This document shows positions 27,499-35,235 of a DNA stretch of 39,760 bases, one piece after another; the stretch's first letter is position 1; each line of letters begins with the position of its first letter. Position numbers and translations under genes: made by a program. Origin of the DNA: Candidatus Thorarchaeota archaeon (GTDB lineage Archaea; Asgardarchaeota; Thorarchaeia; Thorarchaeales; Thorarchaeaceae). A model generated the notes under the pieces. It was not told the origin of the DNA. It saw only the letters and a list, made by a program, of their open reading frames with translations, and made no database searches. The stretch is from positions 1 through 39,760 of the forward strand of contig JAFGAR010000007.1 of NCBI GenBank assembly GCA_016933575.1, read 5' to 3'.

Positions 27499-28950
27499 CT
27501 AGAAAGACCCCTCCCCTGAATCTGTAAATTCTTCATAGCCGAGTTTTCTCAATTGTTGGAATACTGAATCTGGTACTCCATCAAGCAAAATTGTACCATT
27601 TTCCATGAAAACAGCTCGATTACAGTGATTTTTCACGAAAAATGGATTGTGAGTGACTACTACAGCGGCTCCGCCTTTGTTTGCTGTTTCAGTCAAATTG
27701 TTCAAAATGAAATGTCTACCATCATAATCTTGGCCTATGAAAGGCTCATCAAACAGCAGAATCGCTGGATCATGAGCTATTCCCGAGCTAATATTCAAGC
27801 GCCGTTTTTGACCGTGACTCAGTGAGAACGGGTTTCTATGCTTGAGATGAGCAATACCCGCATGTTCCAAGATTATATTTGACTTTTGGGTACTTTCCTC
27901 GTTCAGCAGACGACCGATTTCCAAGGTCAATATCTGTTCCTTCCAGACTGTTTTTTCAAAAATTTGATGATTTGGGTTTTGAAACACTATCGACATCGTT
28001 TTGGTGAGTTCTTTTCTATCAATATCTTGGATAGAAATACCGTTAAGATACACTTGTCCAGTTTCTAATGGTAATAACCCACTCAGCAGAGCAAGAAGAG
28101 TACTCTTTCCGGAACCATTCGCACCCATAAGTGCAATGATTTCGCCGGGATGTATCTCAACACTTGCTTTGTTTACTGCTCTATTAGGACCATAGGAATA
28201 ACTGATATTATGACAAGAGAGAAGACTTGTTTTAGGAGAGATTGAGGGCAACAATGTGCTCTTTGACTCATTTGAAGTAATGTCAGCTCCTTCTGATATC
28301 TTGCCTTCGATTATTGATAATATTCTATCAGTGACTGACCGTACCGCACCAAGATTATGTTCTATACAAATGACTCCAACATGTTTCTCTTTGAGACTCA
28401 ATAGAATTGATTGAAGCTTCTTTACACCCCTAGGATCAAGACTGGCTGAAGGCTCATCGAGAATGAGATATTTGGATTGGCAAGAGAGCATTGAAGCGAT
28501 GCATACCCTCTGTTTTTCACCACCAGAGATTCCATAGGTAGGCCTGTTAAAGAGATGTTGTGAGTCGACTTCTGTGAGCGAGTTCTCTACTAGTTGGAAG
28601 ATCATTTGAGGTTCGGTTCCATAATTTTCTGGACCAAATGCAATTTCATCAGAAACTCGAAGAGTACAGATTTGGCTATCTGGGTCCTGCTGTACAAGGG
28701 ATACTCTCTTGGAGAACTCTGGGATTGATAGATGACTAACATCTTCGTTGTCTATCAGAATCGATCCTGAAAAATTCCCCTTTATACTGCGAGGTATGAA
28801 CCCTGTTAGGCATTTTGCAAAAGTTGACTTGCCCGAACCTGTAGGCCCAGTGATTGTGACAATTTCACCACGAGAGAGCTGAAAATCAATGGACCTTAAA
28901 ACCTGTGTTTTTCCATCGTATGAAAAATTCAGATCTTGTACTTCTAACAT
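27499..28950 (-). CDS. ecfA: ECF transporter ATPase, two ABC domains fused
   Basis: 483 residues with two complete ABC domains, corresponding to EcfA1 and EcfA2 in one chain. Domain 1: Walker A GPTGSGKST, Q-loop VQQDPDSQIC, signature ISGGEKQRV, Walker B YLILDEPSASLDP. Domain 2: GANGSGKST, FQNPNHQIF, SLSHGQKRR and ILLFDEPFIGQD. Domain 2 has SHGQ in place of SGGQ, a mild change. Such fused ATPases are usual for YkoD-type thiamine-precursor and cobalt-type importers. It ends where ecfT begins and starts 10 bases after the S-component gene. Confidence 0.95.
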   Translation of the reverse strand: MLEVQDLNFSYDGKTQVLRSIDFQLSRGEIVTITGPTGSGKSTFAKCLTGFIPRSIKGNFSGSILIDNEDVSHLSIPEFSKRVSLVQQDPDSQICTLRVSDEIAFGPENYGTEPQMIFQLVENSLTEVDSQHLFNRPTYGISGGEKQRVCIASMLSCQSKYLILDEPSASLDPRGVKKLQSILLSLKEKHVGVICIEHNLGAVRSVTDRILSIIEGKISEGADITSNESKSTLLPSISPKTSLLSCHNISYSYGPNRAVNKASVEIHPGEIIALMGANGSGKSTLLALLSGLLPLETGQVYLNGISIQDIDRKELTKTMSIVFQNPNHQIFEKTVWKEQILTLEIGRLLNEESTQKSNIILEHAGIAHLKHRNPFSLSHGQKRRLNISSGIAHDPAILLFDEPFIGQDYDGRHFILNNLTETANKGGAAVVVTHNPFFVKNHCNRAVFMENGTILLDGVPDSVFQQLRKLGYEEFTDSGEGSF

Positions 28951-28960
28951 GGATGACCGC

Positions 28961-30031
28961 CTAGTAAATCGCTAAGGTAGTGACTTGACGCACCCACAGA
29001 GAACCATCATAATTATCTGCGATTAACCAAAGCCCATCGCTAGTTGATGTTAATAGCATATTGTAATCGTTCATTATAGCATCTAAATCCTCAAATCGGA
29101 CGGAATAACCGTCCCTGGCACTGACTGCTAGTCCGGATGCTTCAGGATTCGGGTTTGCTATCTGAAGAATTGTTAAGAGTAAGACACCGGTGTAGTTTGC
29201 AGGAGGTAAGTGAGTGTATGCTCCAATCAATTCTGCTTCAATTGTTACTTCAGATCCGGCAAAGTCTGATAGTCTGAAAGTGAATGGATTTTGAACAAGC
29301 CCCTTGACCTCGCATGCAAAGGGATCTGCAAACGCTTGAGCAACATTAGTAGTATAATAGACTGTACTCACAGTTAGAATTATGATGAATAGTACTGCAG
29401 GTACGTTTCGACGGAGTAGTGTCTTTGGATTTCTCATTGGGATTGTACTTCTTCGACTTTGGAAACCGGTTATTGAGCCTGCGTCATTAAGAAATTCTAA
29501 GGTTTCCCACGCAAAATAACCCGCAAAAATCACTCCTGAGCAAAATGCAAGAATAGTGATAACACCGATATATATGAACGGAGCACCTGTGAAGTATAGC
29601 ATTTGCAATACAATCACATTCGCGGAGGCAGACACCCCAGCACTCAACCACCATATTATGCGTGAATTATCTCCAAGATTTTTGATGGAGCCTGCGGCAA
29701 AGGCACCCACATCTACAACAATCCCTTGAGCTAGTGATACGAAGACTATAGCAATTCCATGGGTGCTTCCTGTAAACAATTCAACCATTCCTTTGAGTAA
29801 ACCACCAGCTGTACCAACTCCATGTCTAGGCACAATAGCTCGAATCAATACTAACCAGAAGACATGAAGTCCAGCCATGAACTGACCCGCACCAAAAGGA
29901 ACACCCAGTGCGAGATTCACAAGATTACCTAGGTACCCAACAAACGTACTCAAGGCGCCTCCTAATGAACCCAAGATTGCTATTGTCACAATGTCCCTCG
30001 TCGTAATCGATTGATTGGATTGTAAGGTCAT
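28961..30031 (-). CDS. YkoE-like ECF substrate-binding component with an added outer domain
   Basis: 356 residues. Residues 1 to about 190 form a polytopic membrane domain with FVGYLGNLVNLALGVPFGAG, FWLVLIRAIVPRHGVGTAGG and STHGIAIVFVSLAQGIVVDV, matching the YkoE type of S component; YkoE is tied to hydroxymethylpyrimidine/thiamine uptake. After a charged loop, another membrane helix near 210-232 is followed by about 120 residues outside the membrane: YTGVLLLTILQIA, VSARDGYSVRFEDLD and LWVRQVTTLAIY. This tail resembles the sulfite-oxidase molybdopterin (Oxidored_molyb) fold and the C-terminus of the neighbouring phosphoesterase. YkoE alone is about 200 residues, so the fusion is unusual. Confidence 0.8.
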   Translation of the reverse strand: MTLQSNQSITTRDIVTIAILGSLGGALSTFVGYLGNLVNLALGVPFGAGQFMAGLHVFWLVLIRAIVPRHGVGTAGGLLKGMVELFTGSTHGIAIVFVSLAQGIVVDVGAFAAGSIKNLGDNSRIIWWLSAGVSASANVIVLQMLYFTGAPFIYIGVITILAFCSGVIFAGYFAWETLEFLNDAGSITGFQSRRSTIPMRNPKTLLRRNVPAVLFIIILTVSTVYYTTNVAQAFADPFACEVKGLVQNPFTFRLSDFAGSEVTIEAELIGAYTHLPPANYTGVLLLTILQIANPNPEASGLAVSARDGYSVRFEDLDAIMNDYNMLLTSTSDGLWLIADNYDGSLWVRQVTTLAIY

Positions 30032-31290
30032 GTGGAGATCACCTCAAGATACGCTACAAATCGAACCCATCTGGACCCAGCAGAAACAATGGTTGTTAGT
30101 GAGGTTAGAGTTGCATCTTCATTGCTGTAAGCGCCATCAGGAGGGATCATCACTAATCTCATTCCATCAGCCCATTCAAGGATCCGAGTGGAGTTGTATT
30201 TATAGGCAAGAATCATATCTCCTTGAATTTCAGCCCATGTTTCGTTTGGATATACATTGGAATAGCAAAATTCCTGAGTGTACCCATCAAATGATTTGAC
30301 TAGCAAAGTATCATTGACTGCCATACTGCCAATCAGCTCAAGCAAATCGGAAATTAGAATTCCTTCATAGATACCTTGTCCTCTCCAATTTTCAAATTGA
30401 TTCTGAAAAGAAGAAAAGCCGCTAATTGGAATCATCTGAAGCAGGTCTTCCAGTGAAAGGGTCATATCTTCACCATTAGCTCGAATGACTACTGTATCAC
30501 GAGGAATTGAAGGAGGATCTATCAAGACTGGAACAATAGTAATTCCAGATTCGTTCAATGTGACATTAACAAAATGATAGATACCACCAGTGTCCTCATC
30601 AGCGTACAAGCTAGCTCCTGCCCCACCAGTCACAACATATCTTACTCCATTAATGGTGGAATCATTGAAGAAGTGTATATGACCAGCAAAGACAACATCA
30701 ACATCTTGTTCCTCAAACAGGGTCATGAGCCGTGATCCTGTTGTTGTATTGATTAGTGCATGATTCTCTTCAGGACGTGGATCGAAGGGTGGGATATGTG
30801 TGAAGACAAATTTATAGTCGGAATTGGATTGTGCTAGGTCTTCTTCAAGCCAAGTAAATTCAGGTTCAGATACATCTCCAGAAGAGGTATTGAATACTGC
30901 AAAGTGAGCTGTGCCAAGATTAAAGGAATATGTTGAACTTCCAAAATACTGTTCATACAATACTCCACCATTATTCTTTATGTCATGGTTGCCTATTGTG
31001 GTATACACAGGAGCACTACATTGATTGAATTCCGACATAATTGCTTGATATTGAGTATCTCCTCCAAAGGGGGTAAGGTCTCCACAATGAAACAAGAAAT
31101 CAGGCCTAAGTGAGTTGGCAATTGTAACTATTTGTTCGACACCACCTTGGTATCCTTGGGAATCGCCGAAAACATAGAAATTGAGTGGTGAATCATCCTC
31201 ATTTATTCCTAACAAGAAAAGTGCAGTAGTGGTACTAACCAGTATGATAATAATGACCGAAGATGCCAGTACAACCTTATGCTGTTCCAT
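30028..31290 (-). CDS. Membrane-anchored metallophosphoesterase with C-terminal outer domain
   Basis: 420 residues. An N-terminal hydrophobic segment (about 7-28) is a signal anchor that would place the rest outside. The calcineurin-like site is complete: FGDSQG, CGDLTPFGGD, GNHD, FTHIPP and GHIHFF, with metal-binding Asp, Asn and His. From about 270 the chain changes: VIRANGEDMTLSLEDLLQM, IYEGILISDLLELIG, SFDGYTQEFCYSN, then RLVMIPPDG and WVRFVAYLEV, the pattern of an Oxidored_molyb-like domain. It is first in the operon and overlaps the S-component gene by four bases (ATGA), so the two are coupled. Substrate unknown; a phosphorylated vitamin or cofactor precursor is a reasonable guess. Confidence 0.85.
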   Translation of the reverse strand: MEQHKVVLASSVIIIILVSTTTALFLLGINEDDSPLNFYVFGDSQGYQGGVEQIVTIANSLRPDFLFHCGDLTPFGGDTQYQAIMSEFNQCSAPVYTTIGNHDIKNNGGVLYEQYFGSSTYSFNLGTAHFAVFNTSSGDVSEPEFTWLEEDLAQSNSDYKFVFTHIPPFDPRPEENHALINTTTGSRLMTLFEEQDVDVVFAGHIHFFNDSTINGVRYVVTGGAGASLYADEDTGGIYHFVNVTLNESGITIVPVLIDPPSIPRDTVVIRANGEDMTLSLEDLLQMIPISGFSSFQNQFENWRGQGIYEGILISDLLELIGSMAVNDTLLVKSFDGYTQEFCYSNVYPNETWAEIQGDMILAYKYNSTRILEWADGMRLVMIPPDGAYSNEDATLTSLTTIVSAGSRWVRFVAYLEVIST

Positions 31291-31396
31291 GGTTTACAAG
31301 CTCGCTAATCATCACGATATGCATGATTGTATACTTCGGTTCTGTAATAAACCTCATTATGAATCTTGGGGAGCAACCATAATGGGACGTGAATAT

Positions 31397-32188
31397 TTAG
31401 TCTTCTAGCAGACCTTCATTTCTTATTCTTTCAGAGAGCTCGAAAATGTTCCTATCATTACGCCAGATTGATGTTTGCTTCAGACTATCAGCGATTGCTG
31501 TAGTGAACATCTTTTCTAGAACTGCGGTTCTTGTTTCGCCGATTAGTGAAAGATACGAATCAAAAAGACGCCATGAAAGTGTTCTTTTTCTTTGGTCAAA
31601 GATAGGATCTGTGTCAAGCAGACTGGCGCTGACACCGCCAATATCGAGTGTCCAATGGCCTACACGTGATTCCTCAAAATCAACACCATAGATACCATCC
31701 CCGTGACAGATAAAATTTCTCAGACGGGGATCTCCCTTGATTTGCTTGTGTATGGTATGATACTTGTAATACCATTTGGCAAGTGTATCAATGAGCTGAG
31801 GCTCAAAAGTATGATTGATTCTGTCAACAAGGATTTCACCAGAAATATGAGTCATCAGAATCACTCCATCTTGGGCTGCTAACACCTCTGGAACGGTCAG
31901 ACCTTGTTGGAAACTTGATTTCAAGAGAGTGAGCTCAGTATCATATTTGCCCGAAATGAATAACTTTGCCACTAGATTGATGTGTTTTGAGTCGTTACAC
32001 TTGATTATCAGATGAAGTACAAGATTCTTCTTACTTCTCAGACGAGAGACAGATTCGACTATTGTTCCTTCTCCGTATCTCTTTGAGAGAATCAAGGCGA
32101 GTGTATCAACTTTCTCTGGTTGTAATTGATTTCCGTCAAGTCCTACTGGAAGACCATCAAACCATCTCATCAAATCCATAGCATACAT
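31397..32188 (-). CDS. Protein-kinase-fold phosphotransferase (APH-like)
   Basis: 263 residues. The catalytic region is GDPRLRNFICHGDGIYGVDF: the Asp-x4-Asn pattern of the APH/kinase loop followed by a strand and VDFEES, in which Asp takes the place of DFG. An N-terminal lobe with LVAKLFISGKYDTELTLLKS holds the likely ATP lysine and glutamate. The order HGDG is not in front of the catalytic loop as in classical APH, so it belongs to a Bud32/lipid-kinase-like branch or an unnamed one. ATG 32188, 32179 or 32170 may be the start. The target is unknown. It lies 107 bases upstream of the phosphoesterase operon on the same strand. Confidence 0.65.
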   Translation of the reverse strand: MYAMDLMRWFDGLPVGLDGNQLQPEKVDTLALILSKRYGEGTIVESVSRLRSKKNLVLHLIIKCNDSKHINLVAKLFISGKYDTELTLLKSSFQQGLTVPEVLAAQDGVILMTHISGEILVDRINHTFEPQLIDTLAKWYYKYHTIHKQIKGDPRLRNFICHGDGIYGVDFEESRVGHWTLDIGGVSASLLDTDPIFDQRKRTLSWRLFDSYLSLIGETRTAVLEKMFTTAIADSLKQTSIWRNDRNIFELSERIRNEGLLED

Positions 32189-32260
32189 CTTCTGTGTTAT
32201 GATTGCTATTAGCCTACCGACACGACCAATCAGGTTTTAACTTTTCAATCTAAGAGAATT

Positions 32261-32491
32261 ATGTGTTTGACCATGACTGGCAGAATATGTAATGTTGAGA
32301 GAAACAAGGAACGGTGCGGTTGCACATACCCTGGATGTCCAAGACAAGGCTACTGCTGTGATTGCCTTCAATATCATTGGAAAAATCGTGAGCTGCCAGG
32401 ATGCTTGTTTCCACCCGAGGCAGAAAGAACCTATGACCGGTCTCTTGAGAACTTTATTGAAGTGTGGAGCAAGAAACTGGGAAAGAAATAG
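32261..32491 (+). CDS. Small cysteine-rich protein, DUF6485-like
   Basis: 76 residues with ERCGCTYPGCPRQGYCCDCL, then QYHWKNRELPGCLFPPEAER and TYDRSLENF. Seven or eight cysteines in a C-x-C-x4-C-x5-CC-x-C arrangement plus the late Cys match small zinc or cluster proteins found in archaea and clostridia (DUF6485 as I remember it). Function unknown. A TTTTAAC element around 32235 lies about 25 bases before ATG 32261, so the mRNA may be leaderless; ATG 32273 is an alternative. It ends 9 bases before tRNA-Arg (UCG), on the opposite strand. Confidence 0.78.
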   Translation: MCLTMTGRICNVERNKERCGCTYPGCPRQGYCCDCLQYHWKNRELPGCLFPPEAERTYDRSLENFIEVWSKKLGKK

Positions 32492-32500
32492 AGTTTCAGA

Positions 32501-32608
32501 TGGCGGGCGCGCCAGGATTCGAACCTGGGACCTCCAACTTCGAAGGCTGGCGCCTTATTTACCTCGCATAAAAGATATTTTCATGCAACCAGGCTAGACT
32601 ACGCGCCC
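32501..32608 (-). tRNA. tRNA-Arg (UCG) with a D-loop intron; CCA encoded
   Basis: Acceptor GGGCGCG/CGCGCCC, D stem GTCT/AGGC, anticodon stem CCAGC/GTTGG with loop CTTCGAA (UCG, reads CGA), T arm CCAGG-TTCGAAT-CCTGG, G73 and encoded CCA. A 30-base intron (about 32559-32588) lies in the D loop directly after G19. Its central helix is GCCT/AGGT, bulges are GG^T and AA^A, and the inner helix is GCATGAAA/TTTTATGC. Removal leaves D loop AGCCTGGATA, identical to that of the Arg (CCU) tRNA. Mature length is 75 plus CCA. Confidence 0.92.
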
Positions 32609-32656
32609 CAGACTCGCTTGAATCATTTTCCTCTTAAGCACTTCTGTCTTGCAATA

Positions 32657-33580
32657 CTATAATCTATTATCATCCTCGATAACATTTCTAGCAGAATCAG
32701 AACTCGTCTTCAGAACCTTATGATTGAATCCTTTTTTCACATATATTTTCTCCAATGGATTGCTTTCAAGGTTGACTTCGTACATATCATCAATGAATTG
32801 TAAAGGGCGTAAGTCAATGGTTGTTAACTGATTGTTGCTGAGATCAAGACCATTGAGATATTTTAGATGTGCAAGTGGAGCTATATCAATGGAGTGTAGA
32901 GGCGTTCTATTGATGACAAGAGAATATAATCGGATACACTCTTGAAGTGGTGACAGGTCTATTGTTTGGTAGCTATTTTCTCCAATGTTCAGTGTCTTTA
33001 GATTGGTACATCCACTGAGAGGCGTTAGATCAAGAGTGTTGAGATTGTTGCGATTGATAGTCAAGATCTCAAGATGATTACACGATGAGAGAGGTTCGAG
33101 ATTTAGCTCTTGCAAATTGTTGAGAGAGAGAGAGAGTTGTTCCAAGTGTTGAAGATTGGACAAAGGTTCTAGATCAATTACTTCTAATTCACAACCTGTC
33201 ATCCTCAGGGTTTTGAGATTCTTGCATTTTTCTAATGGATACAAATCAATCAATCGTAGAGGGTTATAGGATAGTGAAAGCCTCTCAACGTTGCACTCTG
33301 AGCCAAGACTAAGAAGATTGATTGTTTCAAGTTGATTGTGCGCAAAATCTAGCCAAGAGAGCCTGTGACAAGATTGTAATGGTGAGAGGTCGACTGTTCT
33401 AAGATTATTCCTAGGTAGACTTAATTTTTCAAGGTTGACACAGGCTGACAAAGGAGAAAGATCTATTGACTCGATATTGGCTGAAGTAATAGTGATTTGT
33501 GTTGAATCACTGATGACCTCCTCTATGTACGAACCATCAGTCAACCTGCATCTGAGCCCGATTATCGCCAGAAGACTCAC
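32657..33580 (-). CDS. Leucine-rich-repeat protein
   Basis: 307 residues, nearly all LRR units of about 23 residues with the form L-x2-L-x-L-x2-N-x-L-x-x-I/V-D-L-x-PL-x-x-C. Examples are LEKLSLPRNNLRTVDLSPL, LKTLRMTGCELEVIDLEPL and LNGLDLSNNQLTTIDLRPL; I count about ten. The constant DLxPL turn makes it unlike typical bacterial LRRs. No signal peptide or membrane segment is present, so it is a cytosolic protein-binding solenoid. GTG 33580 has AGGA close by. It starts 21 bases after mtnA, so cotranscription with metabolic genes is likely. Partner unknown. Confidence 0.88.
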   Translation of the reverse strand: MSLLAIIGLRCRLTDGSYIEEVISDSTQITITSANIESIDLSPLSACVNLEKLSLPRNNLRTVDLSPLQSCHRLSWLDFAHNQLETINLLSLGSECNVERLSLSYNPLRLIDLYPLEKCKNLKTLRMTGCELEVIDLEPLSNLQHLEQLSLSLNNLQELNLEPLSSCNHLEILTINRNNLNTLDLTPLSGCTNLKTLNIGENSYQTIDLSPLQECIRLYSLVINRTPLHSIDIAPLAHLKYLNGLDLSNNQLTTIDLRPLQFIDDMYEVNLESNPLEKIYVKKGFNHKVLKTSSDSARNVIEDDNRL

Positions 33581-33601
33581 ATCCTTTGGAAAGAGCTATA
33601 C

Positions 33602-34639
33602 TCATTTTGAAAAGAGCTTCAACATCTTCTCTTCTGTGGGATTCTTTACTATACCTCTATCGGTTATGATTGCATCAATCAGCTCCGGGGGTGTCATATC
33701 AAATGCGGGATTGTAGACTTTAGCATCTGGAACGGTTACATATTCTCCATTTATCATGCGAATCTCATTAGGGTCCCTCTCCTCGATGACAACATCTTCA
33801 GGATTAGTAGTCATATCTATCGTAGAAGTAGGAGCAACAGAATAGAAAGGAATCTTGTGGTACTTGGCTGCAATCGCCATTGTATAGGTTCCAATTTTGT
33901 TGATTACGTGACCTGTTCGGAGAATCCTATCTGCACCTACGACGCAACAGTCCACACGGCCCTCACGAAAGACCGTTCCAATCATTCCATCGGTTATCAG
34001 TGTAGTATCGATATCATCTTCCATGAACTCAAAGACAGTCAGGCGAGCGCCTTGTTGACGAGGCCTTGTTTCAGCTGAATAGACTTTGATGTTGCCATCG
34101 TATTTTTCATGGGCAACCCTCACAACTGCACCAACAGTACCAAGATGGACGGTCGCAAGAGAACCAGCATTGCAAATTGTCTGGATTGTGAAGCCGGGTT
34201 TGATGAACTCAAGGGCATTTTCACCCATACTGCGGCACATCCGAACATCTTCTTCTGCGATCTCTTTTGCTTCTTCAATGAGTTTTCCGATAATATCGGC
34301 AACATTTCCGGATGTGGTCCTAGCAACTTCAAGCATGCGTGAAGTCGCCCATGTTAGATTTACTGCTGTAGGTCGTGTATTCAGAGTTATTGCAGCATTT
34401 TCGAGATATTCGATAAGATCCGCTCTTGTCTTAGCTTTGCTCTCAATTGCAGCTAATGCAATCCCCATACCTGCAGCTGCTCCTATCGCAGGAGCACCAC
34501 GAATCTCCATTATCTTGATGGATTCTGCGATTCTCTCATGACTGCCTGTTATAATATGCTCCAAGGCCAAGGGAAGCTTGGTTTGATCGACAAGACGTAC
34601 TTGGGATGTATCATCAAGCCATTCAATTGTTCTAAACAT
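33602..34639 (-). CDS. mtnA: S-methyl-5-thioribose-1-phosphate isomerase (MtnA type)
   Basis: 345 residues of the eIF2B-alpha/MtnA family, which isomerises aldose phosphates at C1-phosphate. EIRGAPAIGAAAGMGIALAA, ICNAGSLATVHLGTVGAVVR, VYSAETRPRQQGARLTVFE (catalytic loop) and CVVGADRILRTGHVINKIGT (with the catalytic Asp) are complete. MtnA acts in methionine salvage; related archaeal enzymes act on 5-deoxyribose or ribose 1,5-bisphosphate, and sequence alone does not settle which. GAGGT is seven bases before ATG 34639. It overlaps the end of the upstream protease gene by eight bases. Confidence 0.93.
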   Translation of the reverse strand: MFRTIEWLDDTSQVRLVDQTKLPLALEHIITGSHERIAESIKIMEIRGAPAIGAAAGMGIALAAIESKAKTRADLIEYLENAAITLNTRPTAVNLTWATSRMLEVARTTSGNVADIIGKLIEEAKEIAEEDVRMCRSMGENALEFIKPGFTIQTICNAGSLATVHLGTVGAVVRVAHEKYDGNIKVYSAETRPRQQGARLTVFEFMEDDIDTTLITDGMIGTVFREGRVDCCVVGADRILRTGHVINKIGTYTMAIAAKYHKIPFYSVAPTSTIDMTTNPEDVVIEERDPNEIRMINGEYVTVPDAKVYNPAFDMTPPELIDAIITDRGIVKNPTEEKMLKLFSK

Positions 34640-35132
34640 CTTTCATACCTCGTATATGCTGTGTTAGAAGACGCTCTAGAGCAACTAGTATTTCTTCCGC
34701 GACTTCTTGAATTTCGGGGGTTAAACCCTCTCCAAACTGTATACTTTTTGGTTGAACTCCAAGTATTATTGTTTTACCACCAGTTTCTTGTTCTAGATAC
34801 ATCATCAAGAAGGATAATGGCATACTATGTGTACTGATATTGATACCCCCGACTCTATCCTTTGTGACTAGTTCAATATACCCAGGTGCTTTTTGCATAT
34901 CTGCGGCATCAATCAGTATCATTCGTTCTGCGCCAAACTCTGCTAAAGGTCTAGCAAATCCTTCTGGAACGGACCCAACGTTTTCAATCATTATATTGGG
35001 GTCTTTCACATTGAGTGAATTGACTATAAACGGACCTAGTCCATCATCAGTTCTGAGATCATTACCAATACCCAAGATAGCAATACGTTTTGCATCTGAG
35101 ATGAAAACCTTCAGAGCTTTTTCAAAATCCAT
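34632..35132 (-). CDS. hycI: HycI-type hydrogenase maturation protease
   Basis: 167 residues of the HycI/HybD/HoxW family, which trims the C-terminus of the [NiFe]-hydrogenase large subunit. AILGIGNDLRTDDGLGPFIV holds the first nickel-sensing Glu/Asp position (Asp here), LIDAADMQKAPG the second Asp, and ISTHSMPLSFLMMYLE the histidine. No hydrogenase genes lie in the window. ATG 35132 fits a TATA-like ATAATATC near 35158 in a leaderless layout; a GTG at 35141 is in frame. It overlaps mtnA by eight bases, which is unusual for a maturation protease. Confidence 0.88.
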   Translation of the reverse strand: MDFEKALKVFISDAKRIAILGIGNDLRTDDGLGPFIVNSLNVKDPNIMIENVGSVPEGFARPLAEFGAERMILIDAADMQKAPGYIELVTKDRVGGINISTHSMPLSFLMMYLEQETGGKTIILGVQPKSIQFGEGLTPEIQEVAEEILVALERLLTQHIRGMKDV

Positions 35133-35235
35133 ATCAGTCACAAATTCGAATCAAGATATTATCGCTTTAGTTCTTGTGGCATGACGAAGGGTTTTTCACA
35201 CTATCAGCAAAGCTACATCATTAGGCGATTACTAG

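Noticed and set aside
32292..32597. Plus-strand frame of 101 codons
   Set aside because: It shifts frame over the cysteine-rich small gene and continues through tRNA-Arg; the 76-residue frame is the real one.
33435..34541. Plus-strand frames opposite LRR and mtnA
   Set aside because: They are antisense shadows of well-conserved genes.
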